Source: Mariniblastus sp. (GTDB lineage: Bacteria > Planctomycetota > Planctomycetia > Pirellulales > Pirellulaceae). From it: a DNA stretch of 64,000 nucleotides. Of the stretch, positions 17,353 to 26,479 are shown in pieces. The translations under genes and the position numbers were made by a program. The stretch's first letter is position 1; every line of letters begins with the position of its first letter. The DNA lies in assembly GCA_022447605.1 (NCBI GenBank), contig JAKVBG010000001.1:214072-278071 (forward strand), read 5' to 3'. Below the pieces are notes generated by a model. The model saw nothing but the letters and a program-made list of their open reading frames with translations, was not told the DNA's origin and did no database searches.

Positions 17353-19905
17353 TCAATCAGTTTGCCATTTCCCAGCCCGGTACGTTTCCTGGATCAGATT
17401 GCCGGATGGCTCGACGCGGTAACGAACGGCTCCCGGGGCACCGGTTCGGTGCACGGTACGCCCGTTGCGACCCAGGATCTCCATCGTCTGGTTGGCGACC
17501 TTCTTCGGGCTGGCACTTACCAGGACGTATTCCGGTCGCGACCATTCCAGGAAGTCGTCCGGCCGGCTGTTGGGACTACCGTGATGGGGAGCCATCACCA
17601 CATCACAGTCAACCGGTGGCCGGGAAAGAAGCAGGTCCATACCGACCCCTTCCAGGTCACCCGGAAGCAGGAACTTTCTCCCATACGCTTCGATCAGCAG
17701 GACAATACTGTCCGAGTTGTCCGTGGACCCAGTCCCTTCAGGGGGCGGGGAGAGGACGGTTCCCCGGGTATGTCCTCCCCACTGGAACTCGGTTTTCCAG
17801 CTCAATTCGTGCACCTCGATGTTCTGTTCTTGCAAACGATCCAACAGCAATTGAACAGAGAGGGATGAACTGTCGTTCATCGGTGGGGTGAGATAAACCA
17901 CACCGATGGAAAAACGTCGACACAAATCCGGGATCACATTGAAATGATCCAGATCCGCATGGGAAACAAACAACGCATCGACATGTCGCACCTGTTCCGA
18001 CCAAAGTAAGCCCGAGACATTGTTCAAGCCGAACCGGGGCGATCCAAGCGTCCCCGCATCGTACAGCAGATTCGTTCCACCCGGGGTCTGTATCAGCACA
18101 CTCGTCCCGTGACCCACATCGACAAACGTACAAACCAGTTCAGCTTGACGATCGGAGCGTTGCCAGTGTGAATGGATCGCTGCCGGAACCAGCCAGGCCC
18201 AGACGAGCCAGGCCAGCCCGCATAGGGGCAGCCAGACCTTTTGCTTTGATCTGGGCAAACCGATGCACAAGGCAAAAAACCCAAGGTAAAAAGCCAGTGT
18301 GGCCAGCGCCGATGGACCGACGGTCCAAAAATGACTGAATGGCAATCGTTGGCACACCTGGATAGCCGACTCCAGACCGGACAGGGCAAACGTGCAGGCC
18401 ATTCCCAGGCAATCTGCTACCGGTTTCAACCAACCCCCAAACAGGAACAGGCCCATTCCCGTGTACAGAGCCAGGCTGATGGGGATCAGCAGCAACGGGT
18501 TCAGCAAGGGAGCGATGGGGGAAACCAGGTGAAATCGGCACGCCACCAGCGGTAACGCCAGCAACCAGATCAGGCTGCTCACCAGCACTACTTGTCGAAC
18601 ACGCCAGGTTAATCTCTGCAAACAACGTGTTGGCCAACAGCGCGTCGTCCGAATCAATCGTTCCAGCGGGTCGTCTGAGGGTGGGCGAAAAATCCAGTCT
18701 CGAAACAGGATGATTCCGGCCACCGCCAGGAATGACAACTGGGGCCCTACCTGGAACAGGTCAGCCGGGTTCATCACCAGCACGACCAGGGCAGCCAGGG
18801 CCAGCAGGTTAAAACCAAACCCCCTTTTCCCATACAGCCGACCAAGGCATAGCAGGACCAACAGGATCGAGGCCCGGGTAACGGGTGGACGGAACTCGAC
18901 CAACCAGGCATACACCAGGACAAAAACAAGGGTCAACCAGAGTGCCCAGTGGCGACTGGCAAAGCCAACACGAAACAGCAGGAAAAAAGTCCCGGCTAAA
19001 ATCCCCACGTGCAAACCGGAAATGGCCAACAGGTGAACGGTCCCGGTTTGGACAAACTCCTCCCGTCGAGTCGCGCTGAGTTGTTCCCGATTACCGAGCA
19101 GAATGGCCGAAGCCAGCGGGGCCCGGTCCGGACCCACATATTCCCAAACGAGGTCATTGAATTGACGGCGAAGCGTCGACAACAACCAGCCAGGAACCGC
19201 CCGGTTGACCGACGATTCAACGCGGACGGAATCACTGAAATAGGCATGCACGATCGCCAATCTCGACTCACCACGACTTGACTCGTGAAAATCAAACTGG
19301 CCCGGATTGGACGGTGGCGAAATTCTGACCAGGGTACCAAATATCAGTACCTGATCACCTACTCTCAAATGTCGGCATCGATCGTGGATCATCAACTCCG
19401 AACGACCCGACACCGATTCCCAAACGCTGCCGTTGCGAATTTGCTGTGGCTTGATTTTCAAAAGAGTTCGCGACCGCGAGGGGATCGGGTTCAACAAGCT
19501 TCCTTCCGTACAGGCCATCGGGCGCGGTTCGGAACGAATCTCGGCCCGCAGGCAGACCGGGGTCGGAATTTCAGAAGCAAACTGACTGATATCCCGTGCG
19601 GGAAACCAGTTCCAGCGACCGTGGTGCCAACTTGCCCCCAAACCGGCAATCGACATAAGTAAAACCAAGGCAGCGATCCGTTCTGCCCGGCCATGTCGCT
19701 TGAATCGCAAGAACAGCCAACACCAAAGCACCCAGGCGGATAAGGAAACCGTCAAGCTGATCACGAAACTGACATCGATCGTTCGATCGAACAGAATGCC
19801 CCCGCACCATGCCACGACCACCCACAGGATCGGGCTGTAGCTGATTCGAGTGGACCGGTTTCTGGAAGAGGGGATCATCGAGCCAATCCAAGGTGGAAGC
19901 CGCAT
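17353..19905 (-). CDS. comEC: ComEC/Rec2-family DNA uptake channel
   Basis: An 850-residue inner-membrane protein of the ComEC family, which carries single-stranded DNA into the cytoplasm in naturally competent bacteria. The N-terminal region (two helices plus a soluble fold, residues 25-230) is followed by the competence core with the diagnostic HLLAISGLHVG near residue 290 and about ten helices. The C-terminal third is a metallo-beta-lactamase-like domain: FVDVGHGTSVLIQ, then SHADLDH (the H-x-D-x-DH metal motif) and VMAPHHGS. All three parts are intact, and length is typical of the full-size form. No other competence gene is in the window. Function in uptake is inference from the family. 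Confidence 0.92.
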   Translation of the reverse strand: MRLPPWIGSMIPSSRNRSTRISYSPILWVVVAWCGGILFDRTIDVSFVISLTVSLSAWVLWCWLFLRFKRHGRAERIAALVLLMSIAGLGASWHHGRWNWFPARDISQFASEIPTPVCLRAEIRSEPRPMACTEGSLLNPIPSRSRTLLKIKPQQIRNGSVWESVSGRSELMIHDRCRHLRVGDQVLIFGTLVRISPPSNPGQFDFHESSRGESRLAIVHAYFSDSVRVESSVNRAVPGWLLSTLRRQFNDLVWEYVGPDRAPLASAILLGNREQLSATRREEFVQTGTVHLLAISGLHVGILAGTFFLLFRVGFASRHWALWLTLVFVLVYAWLVEFRPPVTRASILLVLLCLGRLYGKRGFGFNLLALAALVVLVMNPADLFQVGPQLSFLAVAGIILFRDWIFRPPSDDPLERLIRTTRCWPTRCLQRLTWRVRQVVLVSSLIWLLALPLVACRFHLVSPIAPLLNPLLLIPISLALYTGMGLFLFGGWLKPVADCLGMACTFALSGLESAIQVCQRLPFSHFWTVGPSALATLAFYLGFFALCIGLPRSKQKVWLPLCGLAWLVWAWLVPAAIHSHWQRSDRQAELVCTFVDVGHGTSVLIQTPGGTNLLYDAGTLGSPRFGLNNVSGLLWSEQVRHVDALFVSHADLDHFNVIPDLCRRFSIGVVYLTPPMNDSSSLSVQLLLDRLQEQNIEVHELSWKTEFQWGGHTRGTVLSPPPEGTGSTDNSDSIVLLIEAYGRKFLLPGDLEGVGMDLLLSRPPVDCDVVMAPHHGSPNSRPDDFLEWSRPEYVLVSASPKKVANQTMEILGRNGRTVHRTGAPGAVRYRVEPSGNLIQETYRAGKWQTD

Positions 19906-20184
19906 GAAAACACACCTTAACGGGCCGACGAACTGCTTGGCAAATCCTTACGTGAAGCAGGCAACACCCGGGCCAGAAAGAACCGGAAATAACCCGGCTT
20001 CCTCGTCTGGCATGTTTGTTTTTTGACCGAAACAGAAGATCAACCATCACGAGTTACCGTTGGCTGTTAACCCGTTACGGGGCTCAGCCAGTGCCACTCC
20101 CTAGGCCAAGACTCTGCAGGGCGACTTTATTTCCACTAGAATACAGACGACAGACGATCCACGCCCGCGGCAGGAGACATGTAG

Positions 20185-20919
20185 ATGGAACCGCTCGACA
20201 TCGTTATCTACACGGTCGTTCTCACAGCCGTCGTCTTGGCCGCCGCCCAAACAGCCTTCCTCAACCTCTCCGATAAAGCGGAAGAAGTCCCCCTGATCAA
20301 CAAGATCATCGGCATGCTCGGACTGGCAGCCGCCGGTTTCACACTCTTTGCCTCGCCGATCGTTCTGGGTGAAGTCAAAGGCGTCATTTTGATACTGTTG
20401 GTGCTGGCCATCGTCGCCGTTGCGGCACTGGCTGGGAAAATCAAAAAAAGTCGGCAGCCACAACCAGAAAAAGAGCCGATTCCAGAGAGAGCCATCAGTT
20501 CCCACGAACCCGATCCAAAGGTAGCGTGGTGCGGCCATTGCCGAGCACACACAATAGCCGGACAAACGACAGCAACCCATCACAATGAACACGGAGCCGT
20601 TACATCAAGTTATCCAGTAGCTTGTTGCGGGCATTGCCAAGCCCGCATGTTATGGAATGTCCCTTCGGACATTCGCCAAGCTAAAAACTGGACGCTCGGG
20701 TGTGCCACGGTGGTCGGCCTCATCACGGCCGCCAGTTTTATACTCGGCGCGCTGTGGAACAATGTCTTTGGACTTTTAACGGGAACCTTTGCGGCTGCAC
20801 TATTTGTCGTAGTACTAGGGTTCCTGATCTGGTTTCTCTTTTTGAGATGGCAATGGCGCAAGTGGCTCAGCCAGCAACCACGGCCATTCTCGATTGATCG
20901 GACCAGGGAACCCGTCTGA
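20185..20919 (+). CDS. Membrane protein with two CGHC knuckles
   Basis: A 244-residue protein of unknown function. It has three hydrophobic segments before residue 90 (IVIYTVVLTAVVLAAAQTA, IIGMLGLAAAGFTLFASPIVL, VILILLVLAIVAVAALAG), a polar middle part, then WCGHCRAH and CCGHCQAR about 34 residues apart, and two more helices after residue 170. The paired C-x2-C motifs look like a zinc knuckle set between two membrane halves. The CGHC core also matches the thioredoxin/PDI active site, but the surrounding fold is absent. The start has a CAGGAG ribosome site 9 bases upstream. It is followed by the structured gap at 20920-21372. Confidence 0.6.
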   Translation: MEPLDIVIYTVVLTAVVLAAAQTAFLNLSDKAEEVPLINKIIGMLGLAAAGFTLFASPIVLGEVKGVILILLVLAIVAVAALAGKIKKSRQPQPEKEPIPERAISSHEPDPKVAWCGHCRAHTIAGQTTATHHNEHGAVTSSYPVACCGHCQARMLWNVPSDIRQAKNWTLGCATVVGLITAASFILGALWNNVFGLLTGTFAAALFVVVLGFLIWFLFLRWQWRKWLSQQPRPFSIDRTREPV

Positions 20920-21372
20920 CAAAAACGCTCCAGAGATATCAGTGCCGACATGATTTCGGCATGATTATCCATCAGCGTGAACTGGCCCACGCTAGCGCAA
21001 AAAAAAGTCACAGCATGTCGCTCCGTCGTCATGCTATGACTTTTATCCTGACACGGGACAATCCATGTCCCGCCCTCCCGGCATGGGCATTACACCTTAT
21101 CGTCTTGTCAAATGAATTTATCCAAGTCATTTACAACAAATTGACGATTCGACGGAAAAGTCGTTAAAGCAGTCACAAATTCCGGGCCGCAGCGAACGGC
21201 CTTCCCGTTTCGCTGGCAGAGTTTACTGGCAATAACGAAAAAATGACTCGCTCGCTCACTTGGCAGACATGATTGAGTGGACCAAAATTTTTTACGCCCC
21301 GGCCGATCACCCCGGATCACTACCCGTTGGGCGGCAGGAGGGAGGGAATCCGGAGGATTCTGGCAAGGAACC
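20920..21372. other. Structured intergenic region with several hairpins
   Basis: This 453-base gap has no convincing gene. It holds TGCCGA/TCGGCA around 20942-20958, the strong terminator-like hairpin at 21003-21044, and a perfect CGGGACA/TGTCCCG hairpin at 21054-21072. An AT-rich stretch follows at about 21105-21180, which could hold the promoter of the UvrC-like gene. Confidence 0.5.
21003..21044. terminator. Long hairpin, probable bidirectional terminator
   Basis: The 15-base arms at 21003-21017 and 21030-21044 (AAAAGTCACAGCATG against CATGCTATGACTTTT) pair with one mismatch over a 12-base loop. An A run precedes and a T run ends the structure. It is suited to ending the membrane-protein transcript. 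Confidence 0.7.
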
Positions 21373-22617
21373 ATGAGCACCTTAATCGAACGGCCGCAAC
21401 GATTCACCGGTTTCGGTCCGTCCATCCTGGTTCGGACGTTACGCGGTCGCCGGCGTGTTAGCCCGATCCCCCCGGGGCGGCTGGCAGCGCGGCAGATGTT
21501 GCGTGAACAGTGCCCAACACGACCGGGCGTGTACGGCTGGCTGGACGCCAACGGTCAACTTGTTTACGTCGGCAAATCCAAATCACTCCGCGGTCGCCTG
21601 CTCTCCTACTTTGCCAAGACCCCGACGGACCACAAGATGGTCCGTATCCGCCAGGCGAGTGAATCACTGGTATGGGAACCGGTGGCCAACGAACTCCTGG
21701 CCCTGATCCGGGAACAGGAGCTGATCTATCGTTGGCGACCCGCTTTCAACTCTCAGGGTCAGCCCCACCGACTGAAACCTGCCTTTGTCTGTCTCAGCAA
21801 TTCTCCAGCACCCAACGCGTACCTGGCACGACAAATTTCCCCCCGTGTCGAACAGGCCTTTGGTCCGATCGCGGGAACCCGGCGATTGCAATGGGCAATC
21901 GAAAGCCTGAATCATGAATTCCAGTTGCGCGACTGCGCCGATAAAACCGGGTTTGAGTTTAACGACCAACTCCATCTGTTTGACAATCTCTCGACCGCCC
22001 AGTGCATCCGCTACGAACTGGGGACGTGCCCGGCACCGTGTGCTGGTTTCTGCAGCGCCCACGATTACCAGCAGCGAGTCGACCGACTGGTTCGATTCCT
22101 GACCGGCCAGGACCGGACCTTGCTCGATCAATTGAAATCAAACATGCGGACGGCCGCCGGGCAACAGGCATTCGAGCGGGCAGCCAGTATCCGTGACCGC
22201 CTCGACCACCTCTCCTGGCTGGACCGCCGCCTGCAGGGACTGCGGATGGGATTCACCAAGCTGAACGGTGTCCTGCCAGTTCTGAATCGGAAAAATCGGG
22301 TGGCCTGGCTCGTGCTGCGACAGGGAAGACTCTTGCAGACAATCGCCCAACCGACCCGTCAGGCGGACCGGGCTAAAACGACCCGGGGCACGTTGATCCA
22401 GGTCGCCCAGGGGCCGGCCGAATTACCCGCCAGCCGCCTGGAGATCAGCCTCCAGCTGATCATCCTCTCCTGGTTCCGCAATCACCCGCAGGACCTCCGG
22501 AAAATCATCGGTTTCCAGCAGGCGATCGAGGCTTGCCAGGTCTCCCTGCCAGAGGCTGTGCAACCTCCGGGAGAACGGGAAAAGCGGTCCGATTGGCTGG
22601 AATTCTCGCAAAACTAG
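21373..22617 (+). CDS. UvrC-like GIY-YIG nuclease lacking the C-terminal nuclease half
   Basis: A 414-residue protein resembling the N-terminal half of UvrC, which makes the 3' cut in nucleotide excision repair. The GIY-YIG domain is at residues about 55-140: PGVYGWLD, LVYVGKSKSLRGRL with the Arg, and the acidic residue in NELLALIREQELI. Four cysteines match the UvrC iron-sulfur set: LRDC, TAQC, GTC and APC. A UVR-like helix pair follows (AAGQQAFERAASIRDRLDHL). The RNase H-like and helix-hairpin-helix parts of UvrC are missing, replaced by about 150 other residues. ATG 21373 follows AAGGAACC; an upstream start at 21277 is possible. It may act as a Cho-like accessory nuclease. Confidence 0.78.
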   Translation: MSTLIERPQRFTGFGPSILVRTLRGRRRVSPIPPGRLAARQMLREQCPTRPGVYGWLDANGQLVYVGKSKSLRGRLLSYFAKTPTDHKMVRIRQASESLVWEPVANELLALIREQELIYRWRPAFNSQGQPHRLKPAFVCLSNSPAPNAYLARQISPRVEQAFGPIAGTRRLQWAIESLNHEFQLRDCADKTGFEFNDQLHLFDNLSTAQCIRYELGTCPAPCAGFCSAHDYQQRVDRLVRFLTGQDRTLLDQLKSNMRTAAGQQAFERAASIRDRLDHLSWLDRRLQGLRMGFTKLNGVLPVLNRKNRVAWLVLRQGRLLQTIAQPTRQADRAKTTRGTLIQVAQGPAELPASRLEISLQLIILSWFRNHPQDLRKIIGFQQAIEACQVSLPEAVQPPGEREKRSDWLEFSQN

Positions 22618-22715
22618 CCGTTGTAAAATAAGCCTGCCTTGGTATACTTCCGAATTCGTTTCTAATGATAGTCGAGCGTAATCGGCAGAACTCAGAGTTG
22701 GGATCAGGTGCAGCG

Positions 22716-22976
22716 ATGGCACGCGTTTGTGAAGTTTGTGGTAAGCGGGCCCAAATGGGCAACTCGGTGGAAACACGGGGTAAGGCGAAATATCTGGGCG
22801 GTGTCGGTACGAAAATTACCGGGATCACCCGTCGCCAGTTCCGACCCAACCTGCAACGGGTTCGTGTCGCGACACCTGACGGTGGCGTCAAGACGATGAA
22901 AGTTTGCACCCAGTGCATCCGCAGTGGTATGGTCCGCAAGGCCGTCAAGCAGAAGCCATTCAAACTGCCCGGTTAG
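22716..22976 (+). CDS. rpmB: 50S ribosomal protein L28
   Basis: An 86-residue ribosomal protein of the large subunit. MARVCEVCGK at the N-terminus and VCTQCIRSGMVRKA near the C-terminus give a C-x2-C / C-x2-C zinc-binding set, seen in part of the L28 family; TRRQFRPNLQRVRV is the family core. The frame is open from 22665, but the conserved protein begins at ATG 22716. It lies 42 bases upstream of gatC on the same strand and may share its transcript. Confidence 0.93.
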   Translation: MARVCEVCGKRAQMGNSVETRGKAKYLGGVGTKITGITRRQFRPNLQRVRVATPDGGVKTMKVCTQCIRSGMVRKAVKQKPFKLPG

Positions 22977-23018
22977 TCACCCGGCCAGTCTCCGCCGGTC
23001 CATGGATACGGTGAATCG

Positions 23019-23333
23019 ATGGGTCGTTCCCAAGAACGTTTTTCCGCAGAATCTACTGCCCGCCTTGCGCGGATTGAGTTGAATTCTGAGCAAGCTGAGA
23101 AAGTTCAGATCGAACTGGAAAAACTCCTGGCCTTCGTGGGACAAATCGACCAGTTGGCACTGGATGATGTCGATCCATTTTACGGAATCGGATCGACCGA
23201 AGATTCGACACGAACCGACGAAATTCGACCGAGTTGTCCGCGTTCCGACATCCTCCACAACGCTCCTCAAACTGACGGCGAGCACTTCCTGGTGCCACCC
23301 GTGTTTGGCCAGCAGGACTCCCGGGAGGACTAA
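23019..23333 (+). CDS. gatC: Asp/Glu-tRNA amidotransferase subunit C
   Basis: A 104-residue small subunit that stabilises GatA and bridges it to GatB in the amidotransferase complex. STARLARIELNSEQAEKVQIELEKLLAFVGQ is the conserved helical belt (ARLARI and the leucine spacing), followed by the DVDPF turn and a C-terminal LVPPVF segment that wraps its partner. It is immediately followed by gatA with no gap (stop 23331-23333, ATG 23334), so the two are translationally coupled. Confidence 0.9.
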   Translation: MGRSQERFSAESTARLARIELNSEQAEKVQIELEKLLAFVGQIDQLALDDVDPFYGIGSTEDSTRTDEIRPSCPRSDILHNAPQTDGEHFLVPPVFGQQDSRED

Positions 23334-24788
23334 ATGGATCTCTCCTCCTTCTCGGCCCATCAGTTGATCGATTTACTGGACCGGCAAGAACTGAGCGCGG
23401 CCGACTGCGTCGGTTATTTCCTGGCACGAACGGACGATCAAAATCCGGAACTGAATGCGTTTTTGACCGTGGCCCACGAGTCGGCCATGGATCAGGCCCG
23501 TTCGATCGACCAGCGGCGACAGCGGGGAGAAACCGTGGGGCGAATGGCCGGACTGCCCGTGGCGGTCAAAGACGGAATCTGTACAGAGGGGATCCGGACT
23601 ACGGCCGGATCGCGCATGCTGGAAGAGTTTGTCCCCTTTTACAATGCCACGGCCGTCCAGCGTCTGCTGGAAGCCGATGCCATCCTGATCGGTAAAACGA
23701 TGATGGATGAATTCGGCATGGGGAGTTCCACCGAAAACCCGCATTTTGGCAATACGCGCAACCCATGGGATCCACAGCGGGTTGCCGGTGGTTCCAGTGG
23801 CGGTTCGGCAGCCGCCGTCGCTGGCGGACTGGCCCCCCTGGCGCTGGGCTCCGATACGGGCGGCTCGATTCGCCAACCCGCCGCCTTTTGTGGCCTGACC
23901 GGTTTGAAGCCGACGTACGGCAGGGTCAGCCGTTACGGACTGATTGCCTACGCCAGCAGCCTGGAACAGATCGGGCCGATCACCCGGTCCGCTCAAGATG
24001 CCGCCCTGCTTATGGAGATCTGCGCCGGCCACGACCCGAGTGATTCAACTTCGGCCCAACGTGCCGTCGACGATTACACCCACCAGCTCGACTCCGATAT
24101 CCAGGGCCTGCGGATTGGCGTTTGCCGTGACCACTTCGGTACCGGGCTGGATTCGGAAATCGGAGTGGCCCTGCAAGAAGCACTCAACGTTTTGCAGTCT
24201 CTCGGCGCCAAGTTGGTCGATATTGAACTGCCGCACGCCTCCCATGCCGTCGCCGCCTACTACGTGATTGCGCCGTGCGAAGCGAGCGCCAACCTGGCTC
24301 GATTCGACGGGGTTCGTTACACCCGACGGGCCGAATCAAGCAGTCTGGACCAAATGTACAGCCGAACCCGCTCCGAGTTCTTTGGACAGGAAGTCAAGCG
24401 ACGGATCCTGCTCGGTACGTTCGCTCTCAGCTCCGGTTATTACGACCAGTACTACCGGAAGGCATCCCAGATCAGGCGGCTGGTAAAACACGATTTTGAC
24501 ACGGCTCTGGCAGAGGTCGACCTACTGGTCGGCCCCACGACACCTGGCACCGCCCTCCCGATTGGCCAATGGGAAGATGACCCACTATCGATGTACCTGG
24601 CAGACGTCTACACCGTGTCCGCCAACCTGGCTGGCATACCGGCCCTCTCGATCCCCTGTGGGACAGATGCCAACGGCCTACCCATCGGGATGCAACTGCA
24701 GGGTCGTCCTTTTGCTGAATCGACGCTCTTGCAGGTTGCCCACCAGTACCAGCAGCAGACCGATTTTCACACTCGGAGGCCTGACTGA
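23334..24788 (+). CDS. gatA: Asp/Glu-tRNA amidotransferase subunit A (glutaminase)
   Basis: A 484-residue amidase-signature enzyme that frees ammonia from glutamine or asparagine for the amidation of misacylated tRNA. The catalytic Lys is in AVKDGIC, and the Ser-cisSer pair lies in AGGSSGGSAAAVAGG and SDTGGSIRQPAAFCG. PTYGRVSRYGLIAYASSLEQIGPI is the conserved core. Length matches the family. It abuts gatC and overlaps gatB by one base (TGATG), so gatCAB is one coupled unit. Confidence 0.95.
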   Translation: MDLSSFSAHQLIDLLDRQELSAADCVGYFLARTDDQNPELNAFLTVAHESAMDQARSIDQRRQRGETVGRMAGLPVAVKDGICTEGIRTTAGSRMLEEFVPFYNATAVQRLLEADAILIGKTMMDEFGMGSSTENPHFGNTRNPWDPQRVAGGSSGGSAAAVAGGLAPLALGSDTGGSIRQPAAFCGLTGLKPTYGRVSRYGLIAYASSLEQIGPITRSAQDAALLMEICAGHDPSDSTSAQRAVDDYTHQLDSDIQGLRIGVCRDHFGTGLDSEIGVALQEALNVLQSLGAKLVDIELPHASHAVAAYYVIAPCEASANLARFDGVRYTRRAESSSLDQMYSRTRSEFFGQEVKRRILLGTFALSSGYYDQYYRKASQIRRLVKHDFDTALAEVDLLVGPTTPGTALPIGQWEDDPLSMYLADVYTVSANLAGIPALSIPCGTDANGLPIGMQLQGRPFAESTLLQVAHQYQQQTDFHTRRPD

Positions 24789-26257
24789 TGTCGTGCGAAA
24801 AAGCGACCATAATCGGCCTCGAAGTTCACGTGCAGCTGGACACACAAAGCAAGTTGTTTTGCGGTTGCTCCACTCGATTTGGCGCCCCACCCAACACCCA
24901 TATCTGCCCGGTCTGCCTTGGCGCGCCGGGCGCTCTGCCGGTCCTCAACCGACAGGCACTCGACCTGGCGATCCAGGTTGGGCTGGCATTGAACTGCGAA
25001 ATTGAAACGAACACGAAGTGGGACCGAAAAAACTATTTTTATCCCGATCTGCCCAAGGGTTACCAGATCAGCCAGTTCGACCGTCCCATTTGCGCCAACG
25101 GTTACCTGGACCTGATAGATCCCGAGGCCCATTTCGCCGATCGCCGGGTACAAATCGAAAGGGCTCACCTTGAGGAAGATGCAGGCAAGAGCAGCCATGA
25201 TGAAACGGGAGCGGGCGGCAGCTCGAAGATCGACCTGAATCGAGCCGGGACCCCGTTGCTGGAAATCGTCACCCGGCCCGACCTGCGGTCGGGTACGGAA
25301 GCGAAAGCATTTCTCACAGAACTCAAGCTGATCCTGTCCAATCTTCAGGTTTCCGACTGCAACATGCAGGAAGGGAGCTTGCGCGTCGATGCCAACGTCA
25401 ACCTGCATCTGGCGGAAGGGGATCGGACGATTGCCACGCCGATCGTGGAAATAAAAAACCTGAACAGTTTTCGAGCGGTTCAGCGGGCGATCGACTTTGA
25501 ATCGGAACGACAATGGAAACAGTGGCAAGAAGACGGACGGACTATCGACCAGGCAGCCAAACAGACGAGAGGCTGGGATGACGAATCGGGCCAAACCGTC
25601 CTGCAACGAACCAAGGAAGACTCGGCCGACTACCGTTACTTCCCCGAACCCGATCTGGCGGTCGTCCATACCACCGTGGAGCAACGGGAGACCATCGGGA
25701 AAAAAATTGGGCCGCTCCCTTCCCAACAACGGGCGGAACTGATTTCGGCTTATTCTCTCTCTGCCTACGATGCCGGGGTCCTGGTGCAACAGGGCAGGCG
25801 GTTTGTCGACTTTTTCGAAACGATTGCCCGCCCCCTGGACGATGGGAAACTGGTCAGCAACTGGTTGCAACAGGAAGTGTTGCGATATCTTAAAGAACAG
25901 CAGGCAGACATCGATCAGTTCCCTGTTTCAACCGAGCAATTCATTGCCTTTCTGAAACTGATCCAGTCTGGAAAACTGGATACGTCGCGAGGTAAAGCGG
26001 TCATGCAAAAAATGATGGAACAGCGACTCTCTCTCGAGGAGTCGATGGAACAACTCGGAATCGCCCCTGTCGAAGATGACGAGCTGGCGGCCATCTGCCG
26101 GCAGGTGATCGAGGAAAACCCCGACATTATCCAACAGATAAGAGAAGGGAATACCAAGGCAGTCGGAAATCTGATTGGCCAGGCCAAGCAGATCAATCGC
26201 AATGTTGATCCGGCTCTGGTACGTAAACAAATCTTAAATTTCATGAAAACAGGATAA
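24788..26257 (+). CDS. gatB: Asp/Glu-tRNA amidotransferase subunit B
   Basis: A 489-residue subunit that binds and phosphorylates the aminoacyl-tRNA before amidation. IIGLEVHVQL opens the catalytic cradle. The zinc cysteines are in LFCGC and HICPVC; PVLNRQA and YFYPDLPKGYQISQ are conserved. The C-terminal helical and YqeY tail (MEQLGIAPVEDDELAAICRQV, AVGNLIGQAMK-like) is intact. With gatC and gatA it makes the heterotrimer used where AsnRS or GlnRS is missing. Confidence 0.95.
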   Translation: MSCEKATIIGLEVHVQLDTQSKLFCGCSTRFGAPPNTHICPVCLGAPGALPVLNRQALDLAIQVGLALNCEIETNTKWDRKNYFYPDLPKGYQISQFDRPICANGYLDLIDPEAHFADRRVQIERAHLEEDAGKSSHDETGAGGSSKIDLNRAGTPLLEIVTRPDLRSGTEAKAFLTELKLILSNLQVSDCNMQEGSLRVDANVNLHLAEGDRTIATPIVEIKNLNSFRAVQRAIDFESERQWKQWQEDGRTIDQAAKQTRGWDDESGQTVLQRTKEDSADYRYFPEPDLAVVHTTVEQRETIGKKIGPLPSQQRAELISAYSLSAYDAGVLVQQGRRFVDFFETIARPLDDGKLVSNWLQQEVLRYLKEQQADIDQFPVSTEQFIAFLKLIQSGKLDTSRGKAVMQKMMEQRLSLEESMEQLGIAPVEDDELAAICRQVIEENPDIIQQIREGNTKAVGNLIGQAKQINRNVDPALVRKQILNFMKTG

Positions 26258-26386
26258 GGGTTGCAGCGACTCCGCAACGCTTCGCGATGGCTTGTGAGCT
26301 CAGCAGTTCCCGGACAAGGGCTTCCCTCAAATCAAACTTGCACGGTCTTTCAAGATTGATCAAAATGGAAGACTTCTTGACGTTAC

Positions 26387-26408
26387 GGAACATTTTCGGA
26401 ACATTTTC
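26387..26408 (+). repeat. Tandem 11-base direct repeat
   Basis: GGAACATTTTC occurs twice head to tail at 26387-26397 and 26398-26408, about 70 bases upstream of the small gene at 26480 and next to a TTGACG box (26378-26383). It could be an operator or chance. The gap 26258-26479 shows nothing else certain. Confidence 0.4.
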
Positions 26409-26479
26409 AGGCACTGCTTGTCCCGGGTTAATCAATAGCTTGGAACGCCTCTGGACAACCGATCCCGGGAGATAGACCA

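Noticed and set aside
20961-21167. A 68-residue frame after the CGHC membrane protein
   Set aside because: It runs across the strong terminator hairpin at 21003-21044 and has no ribosome site.
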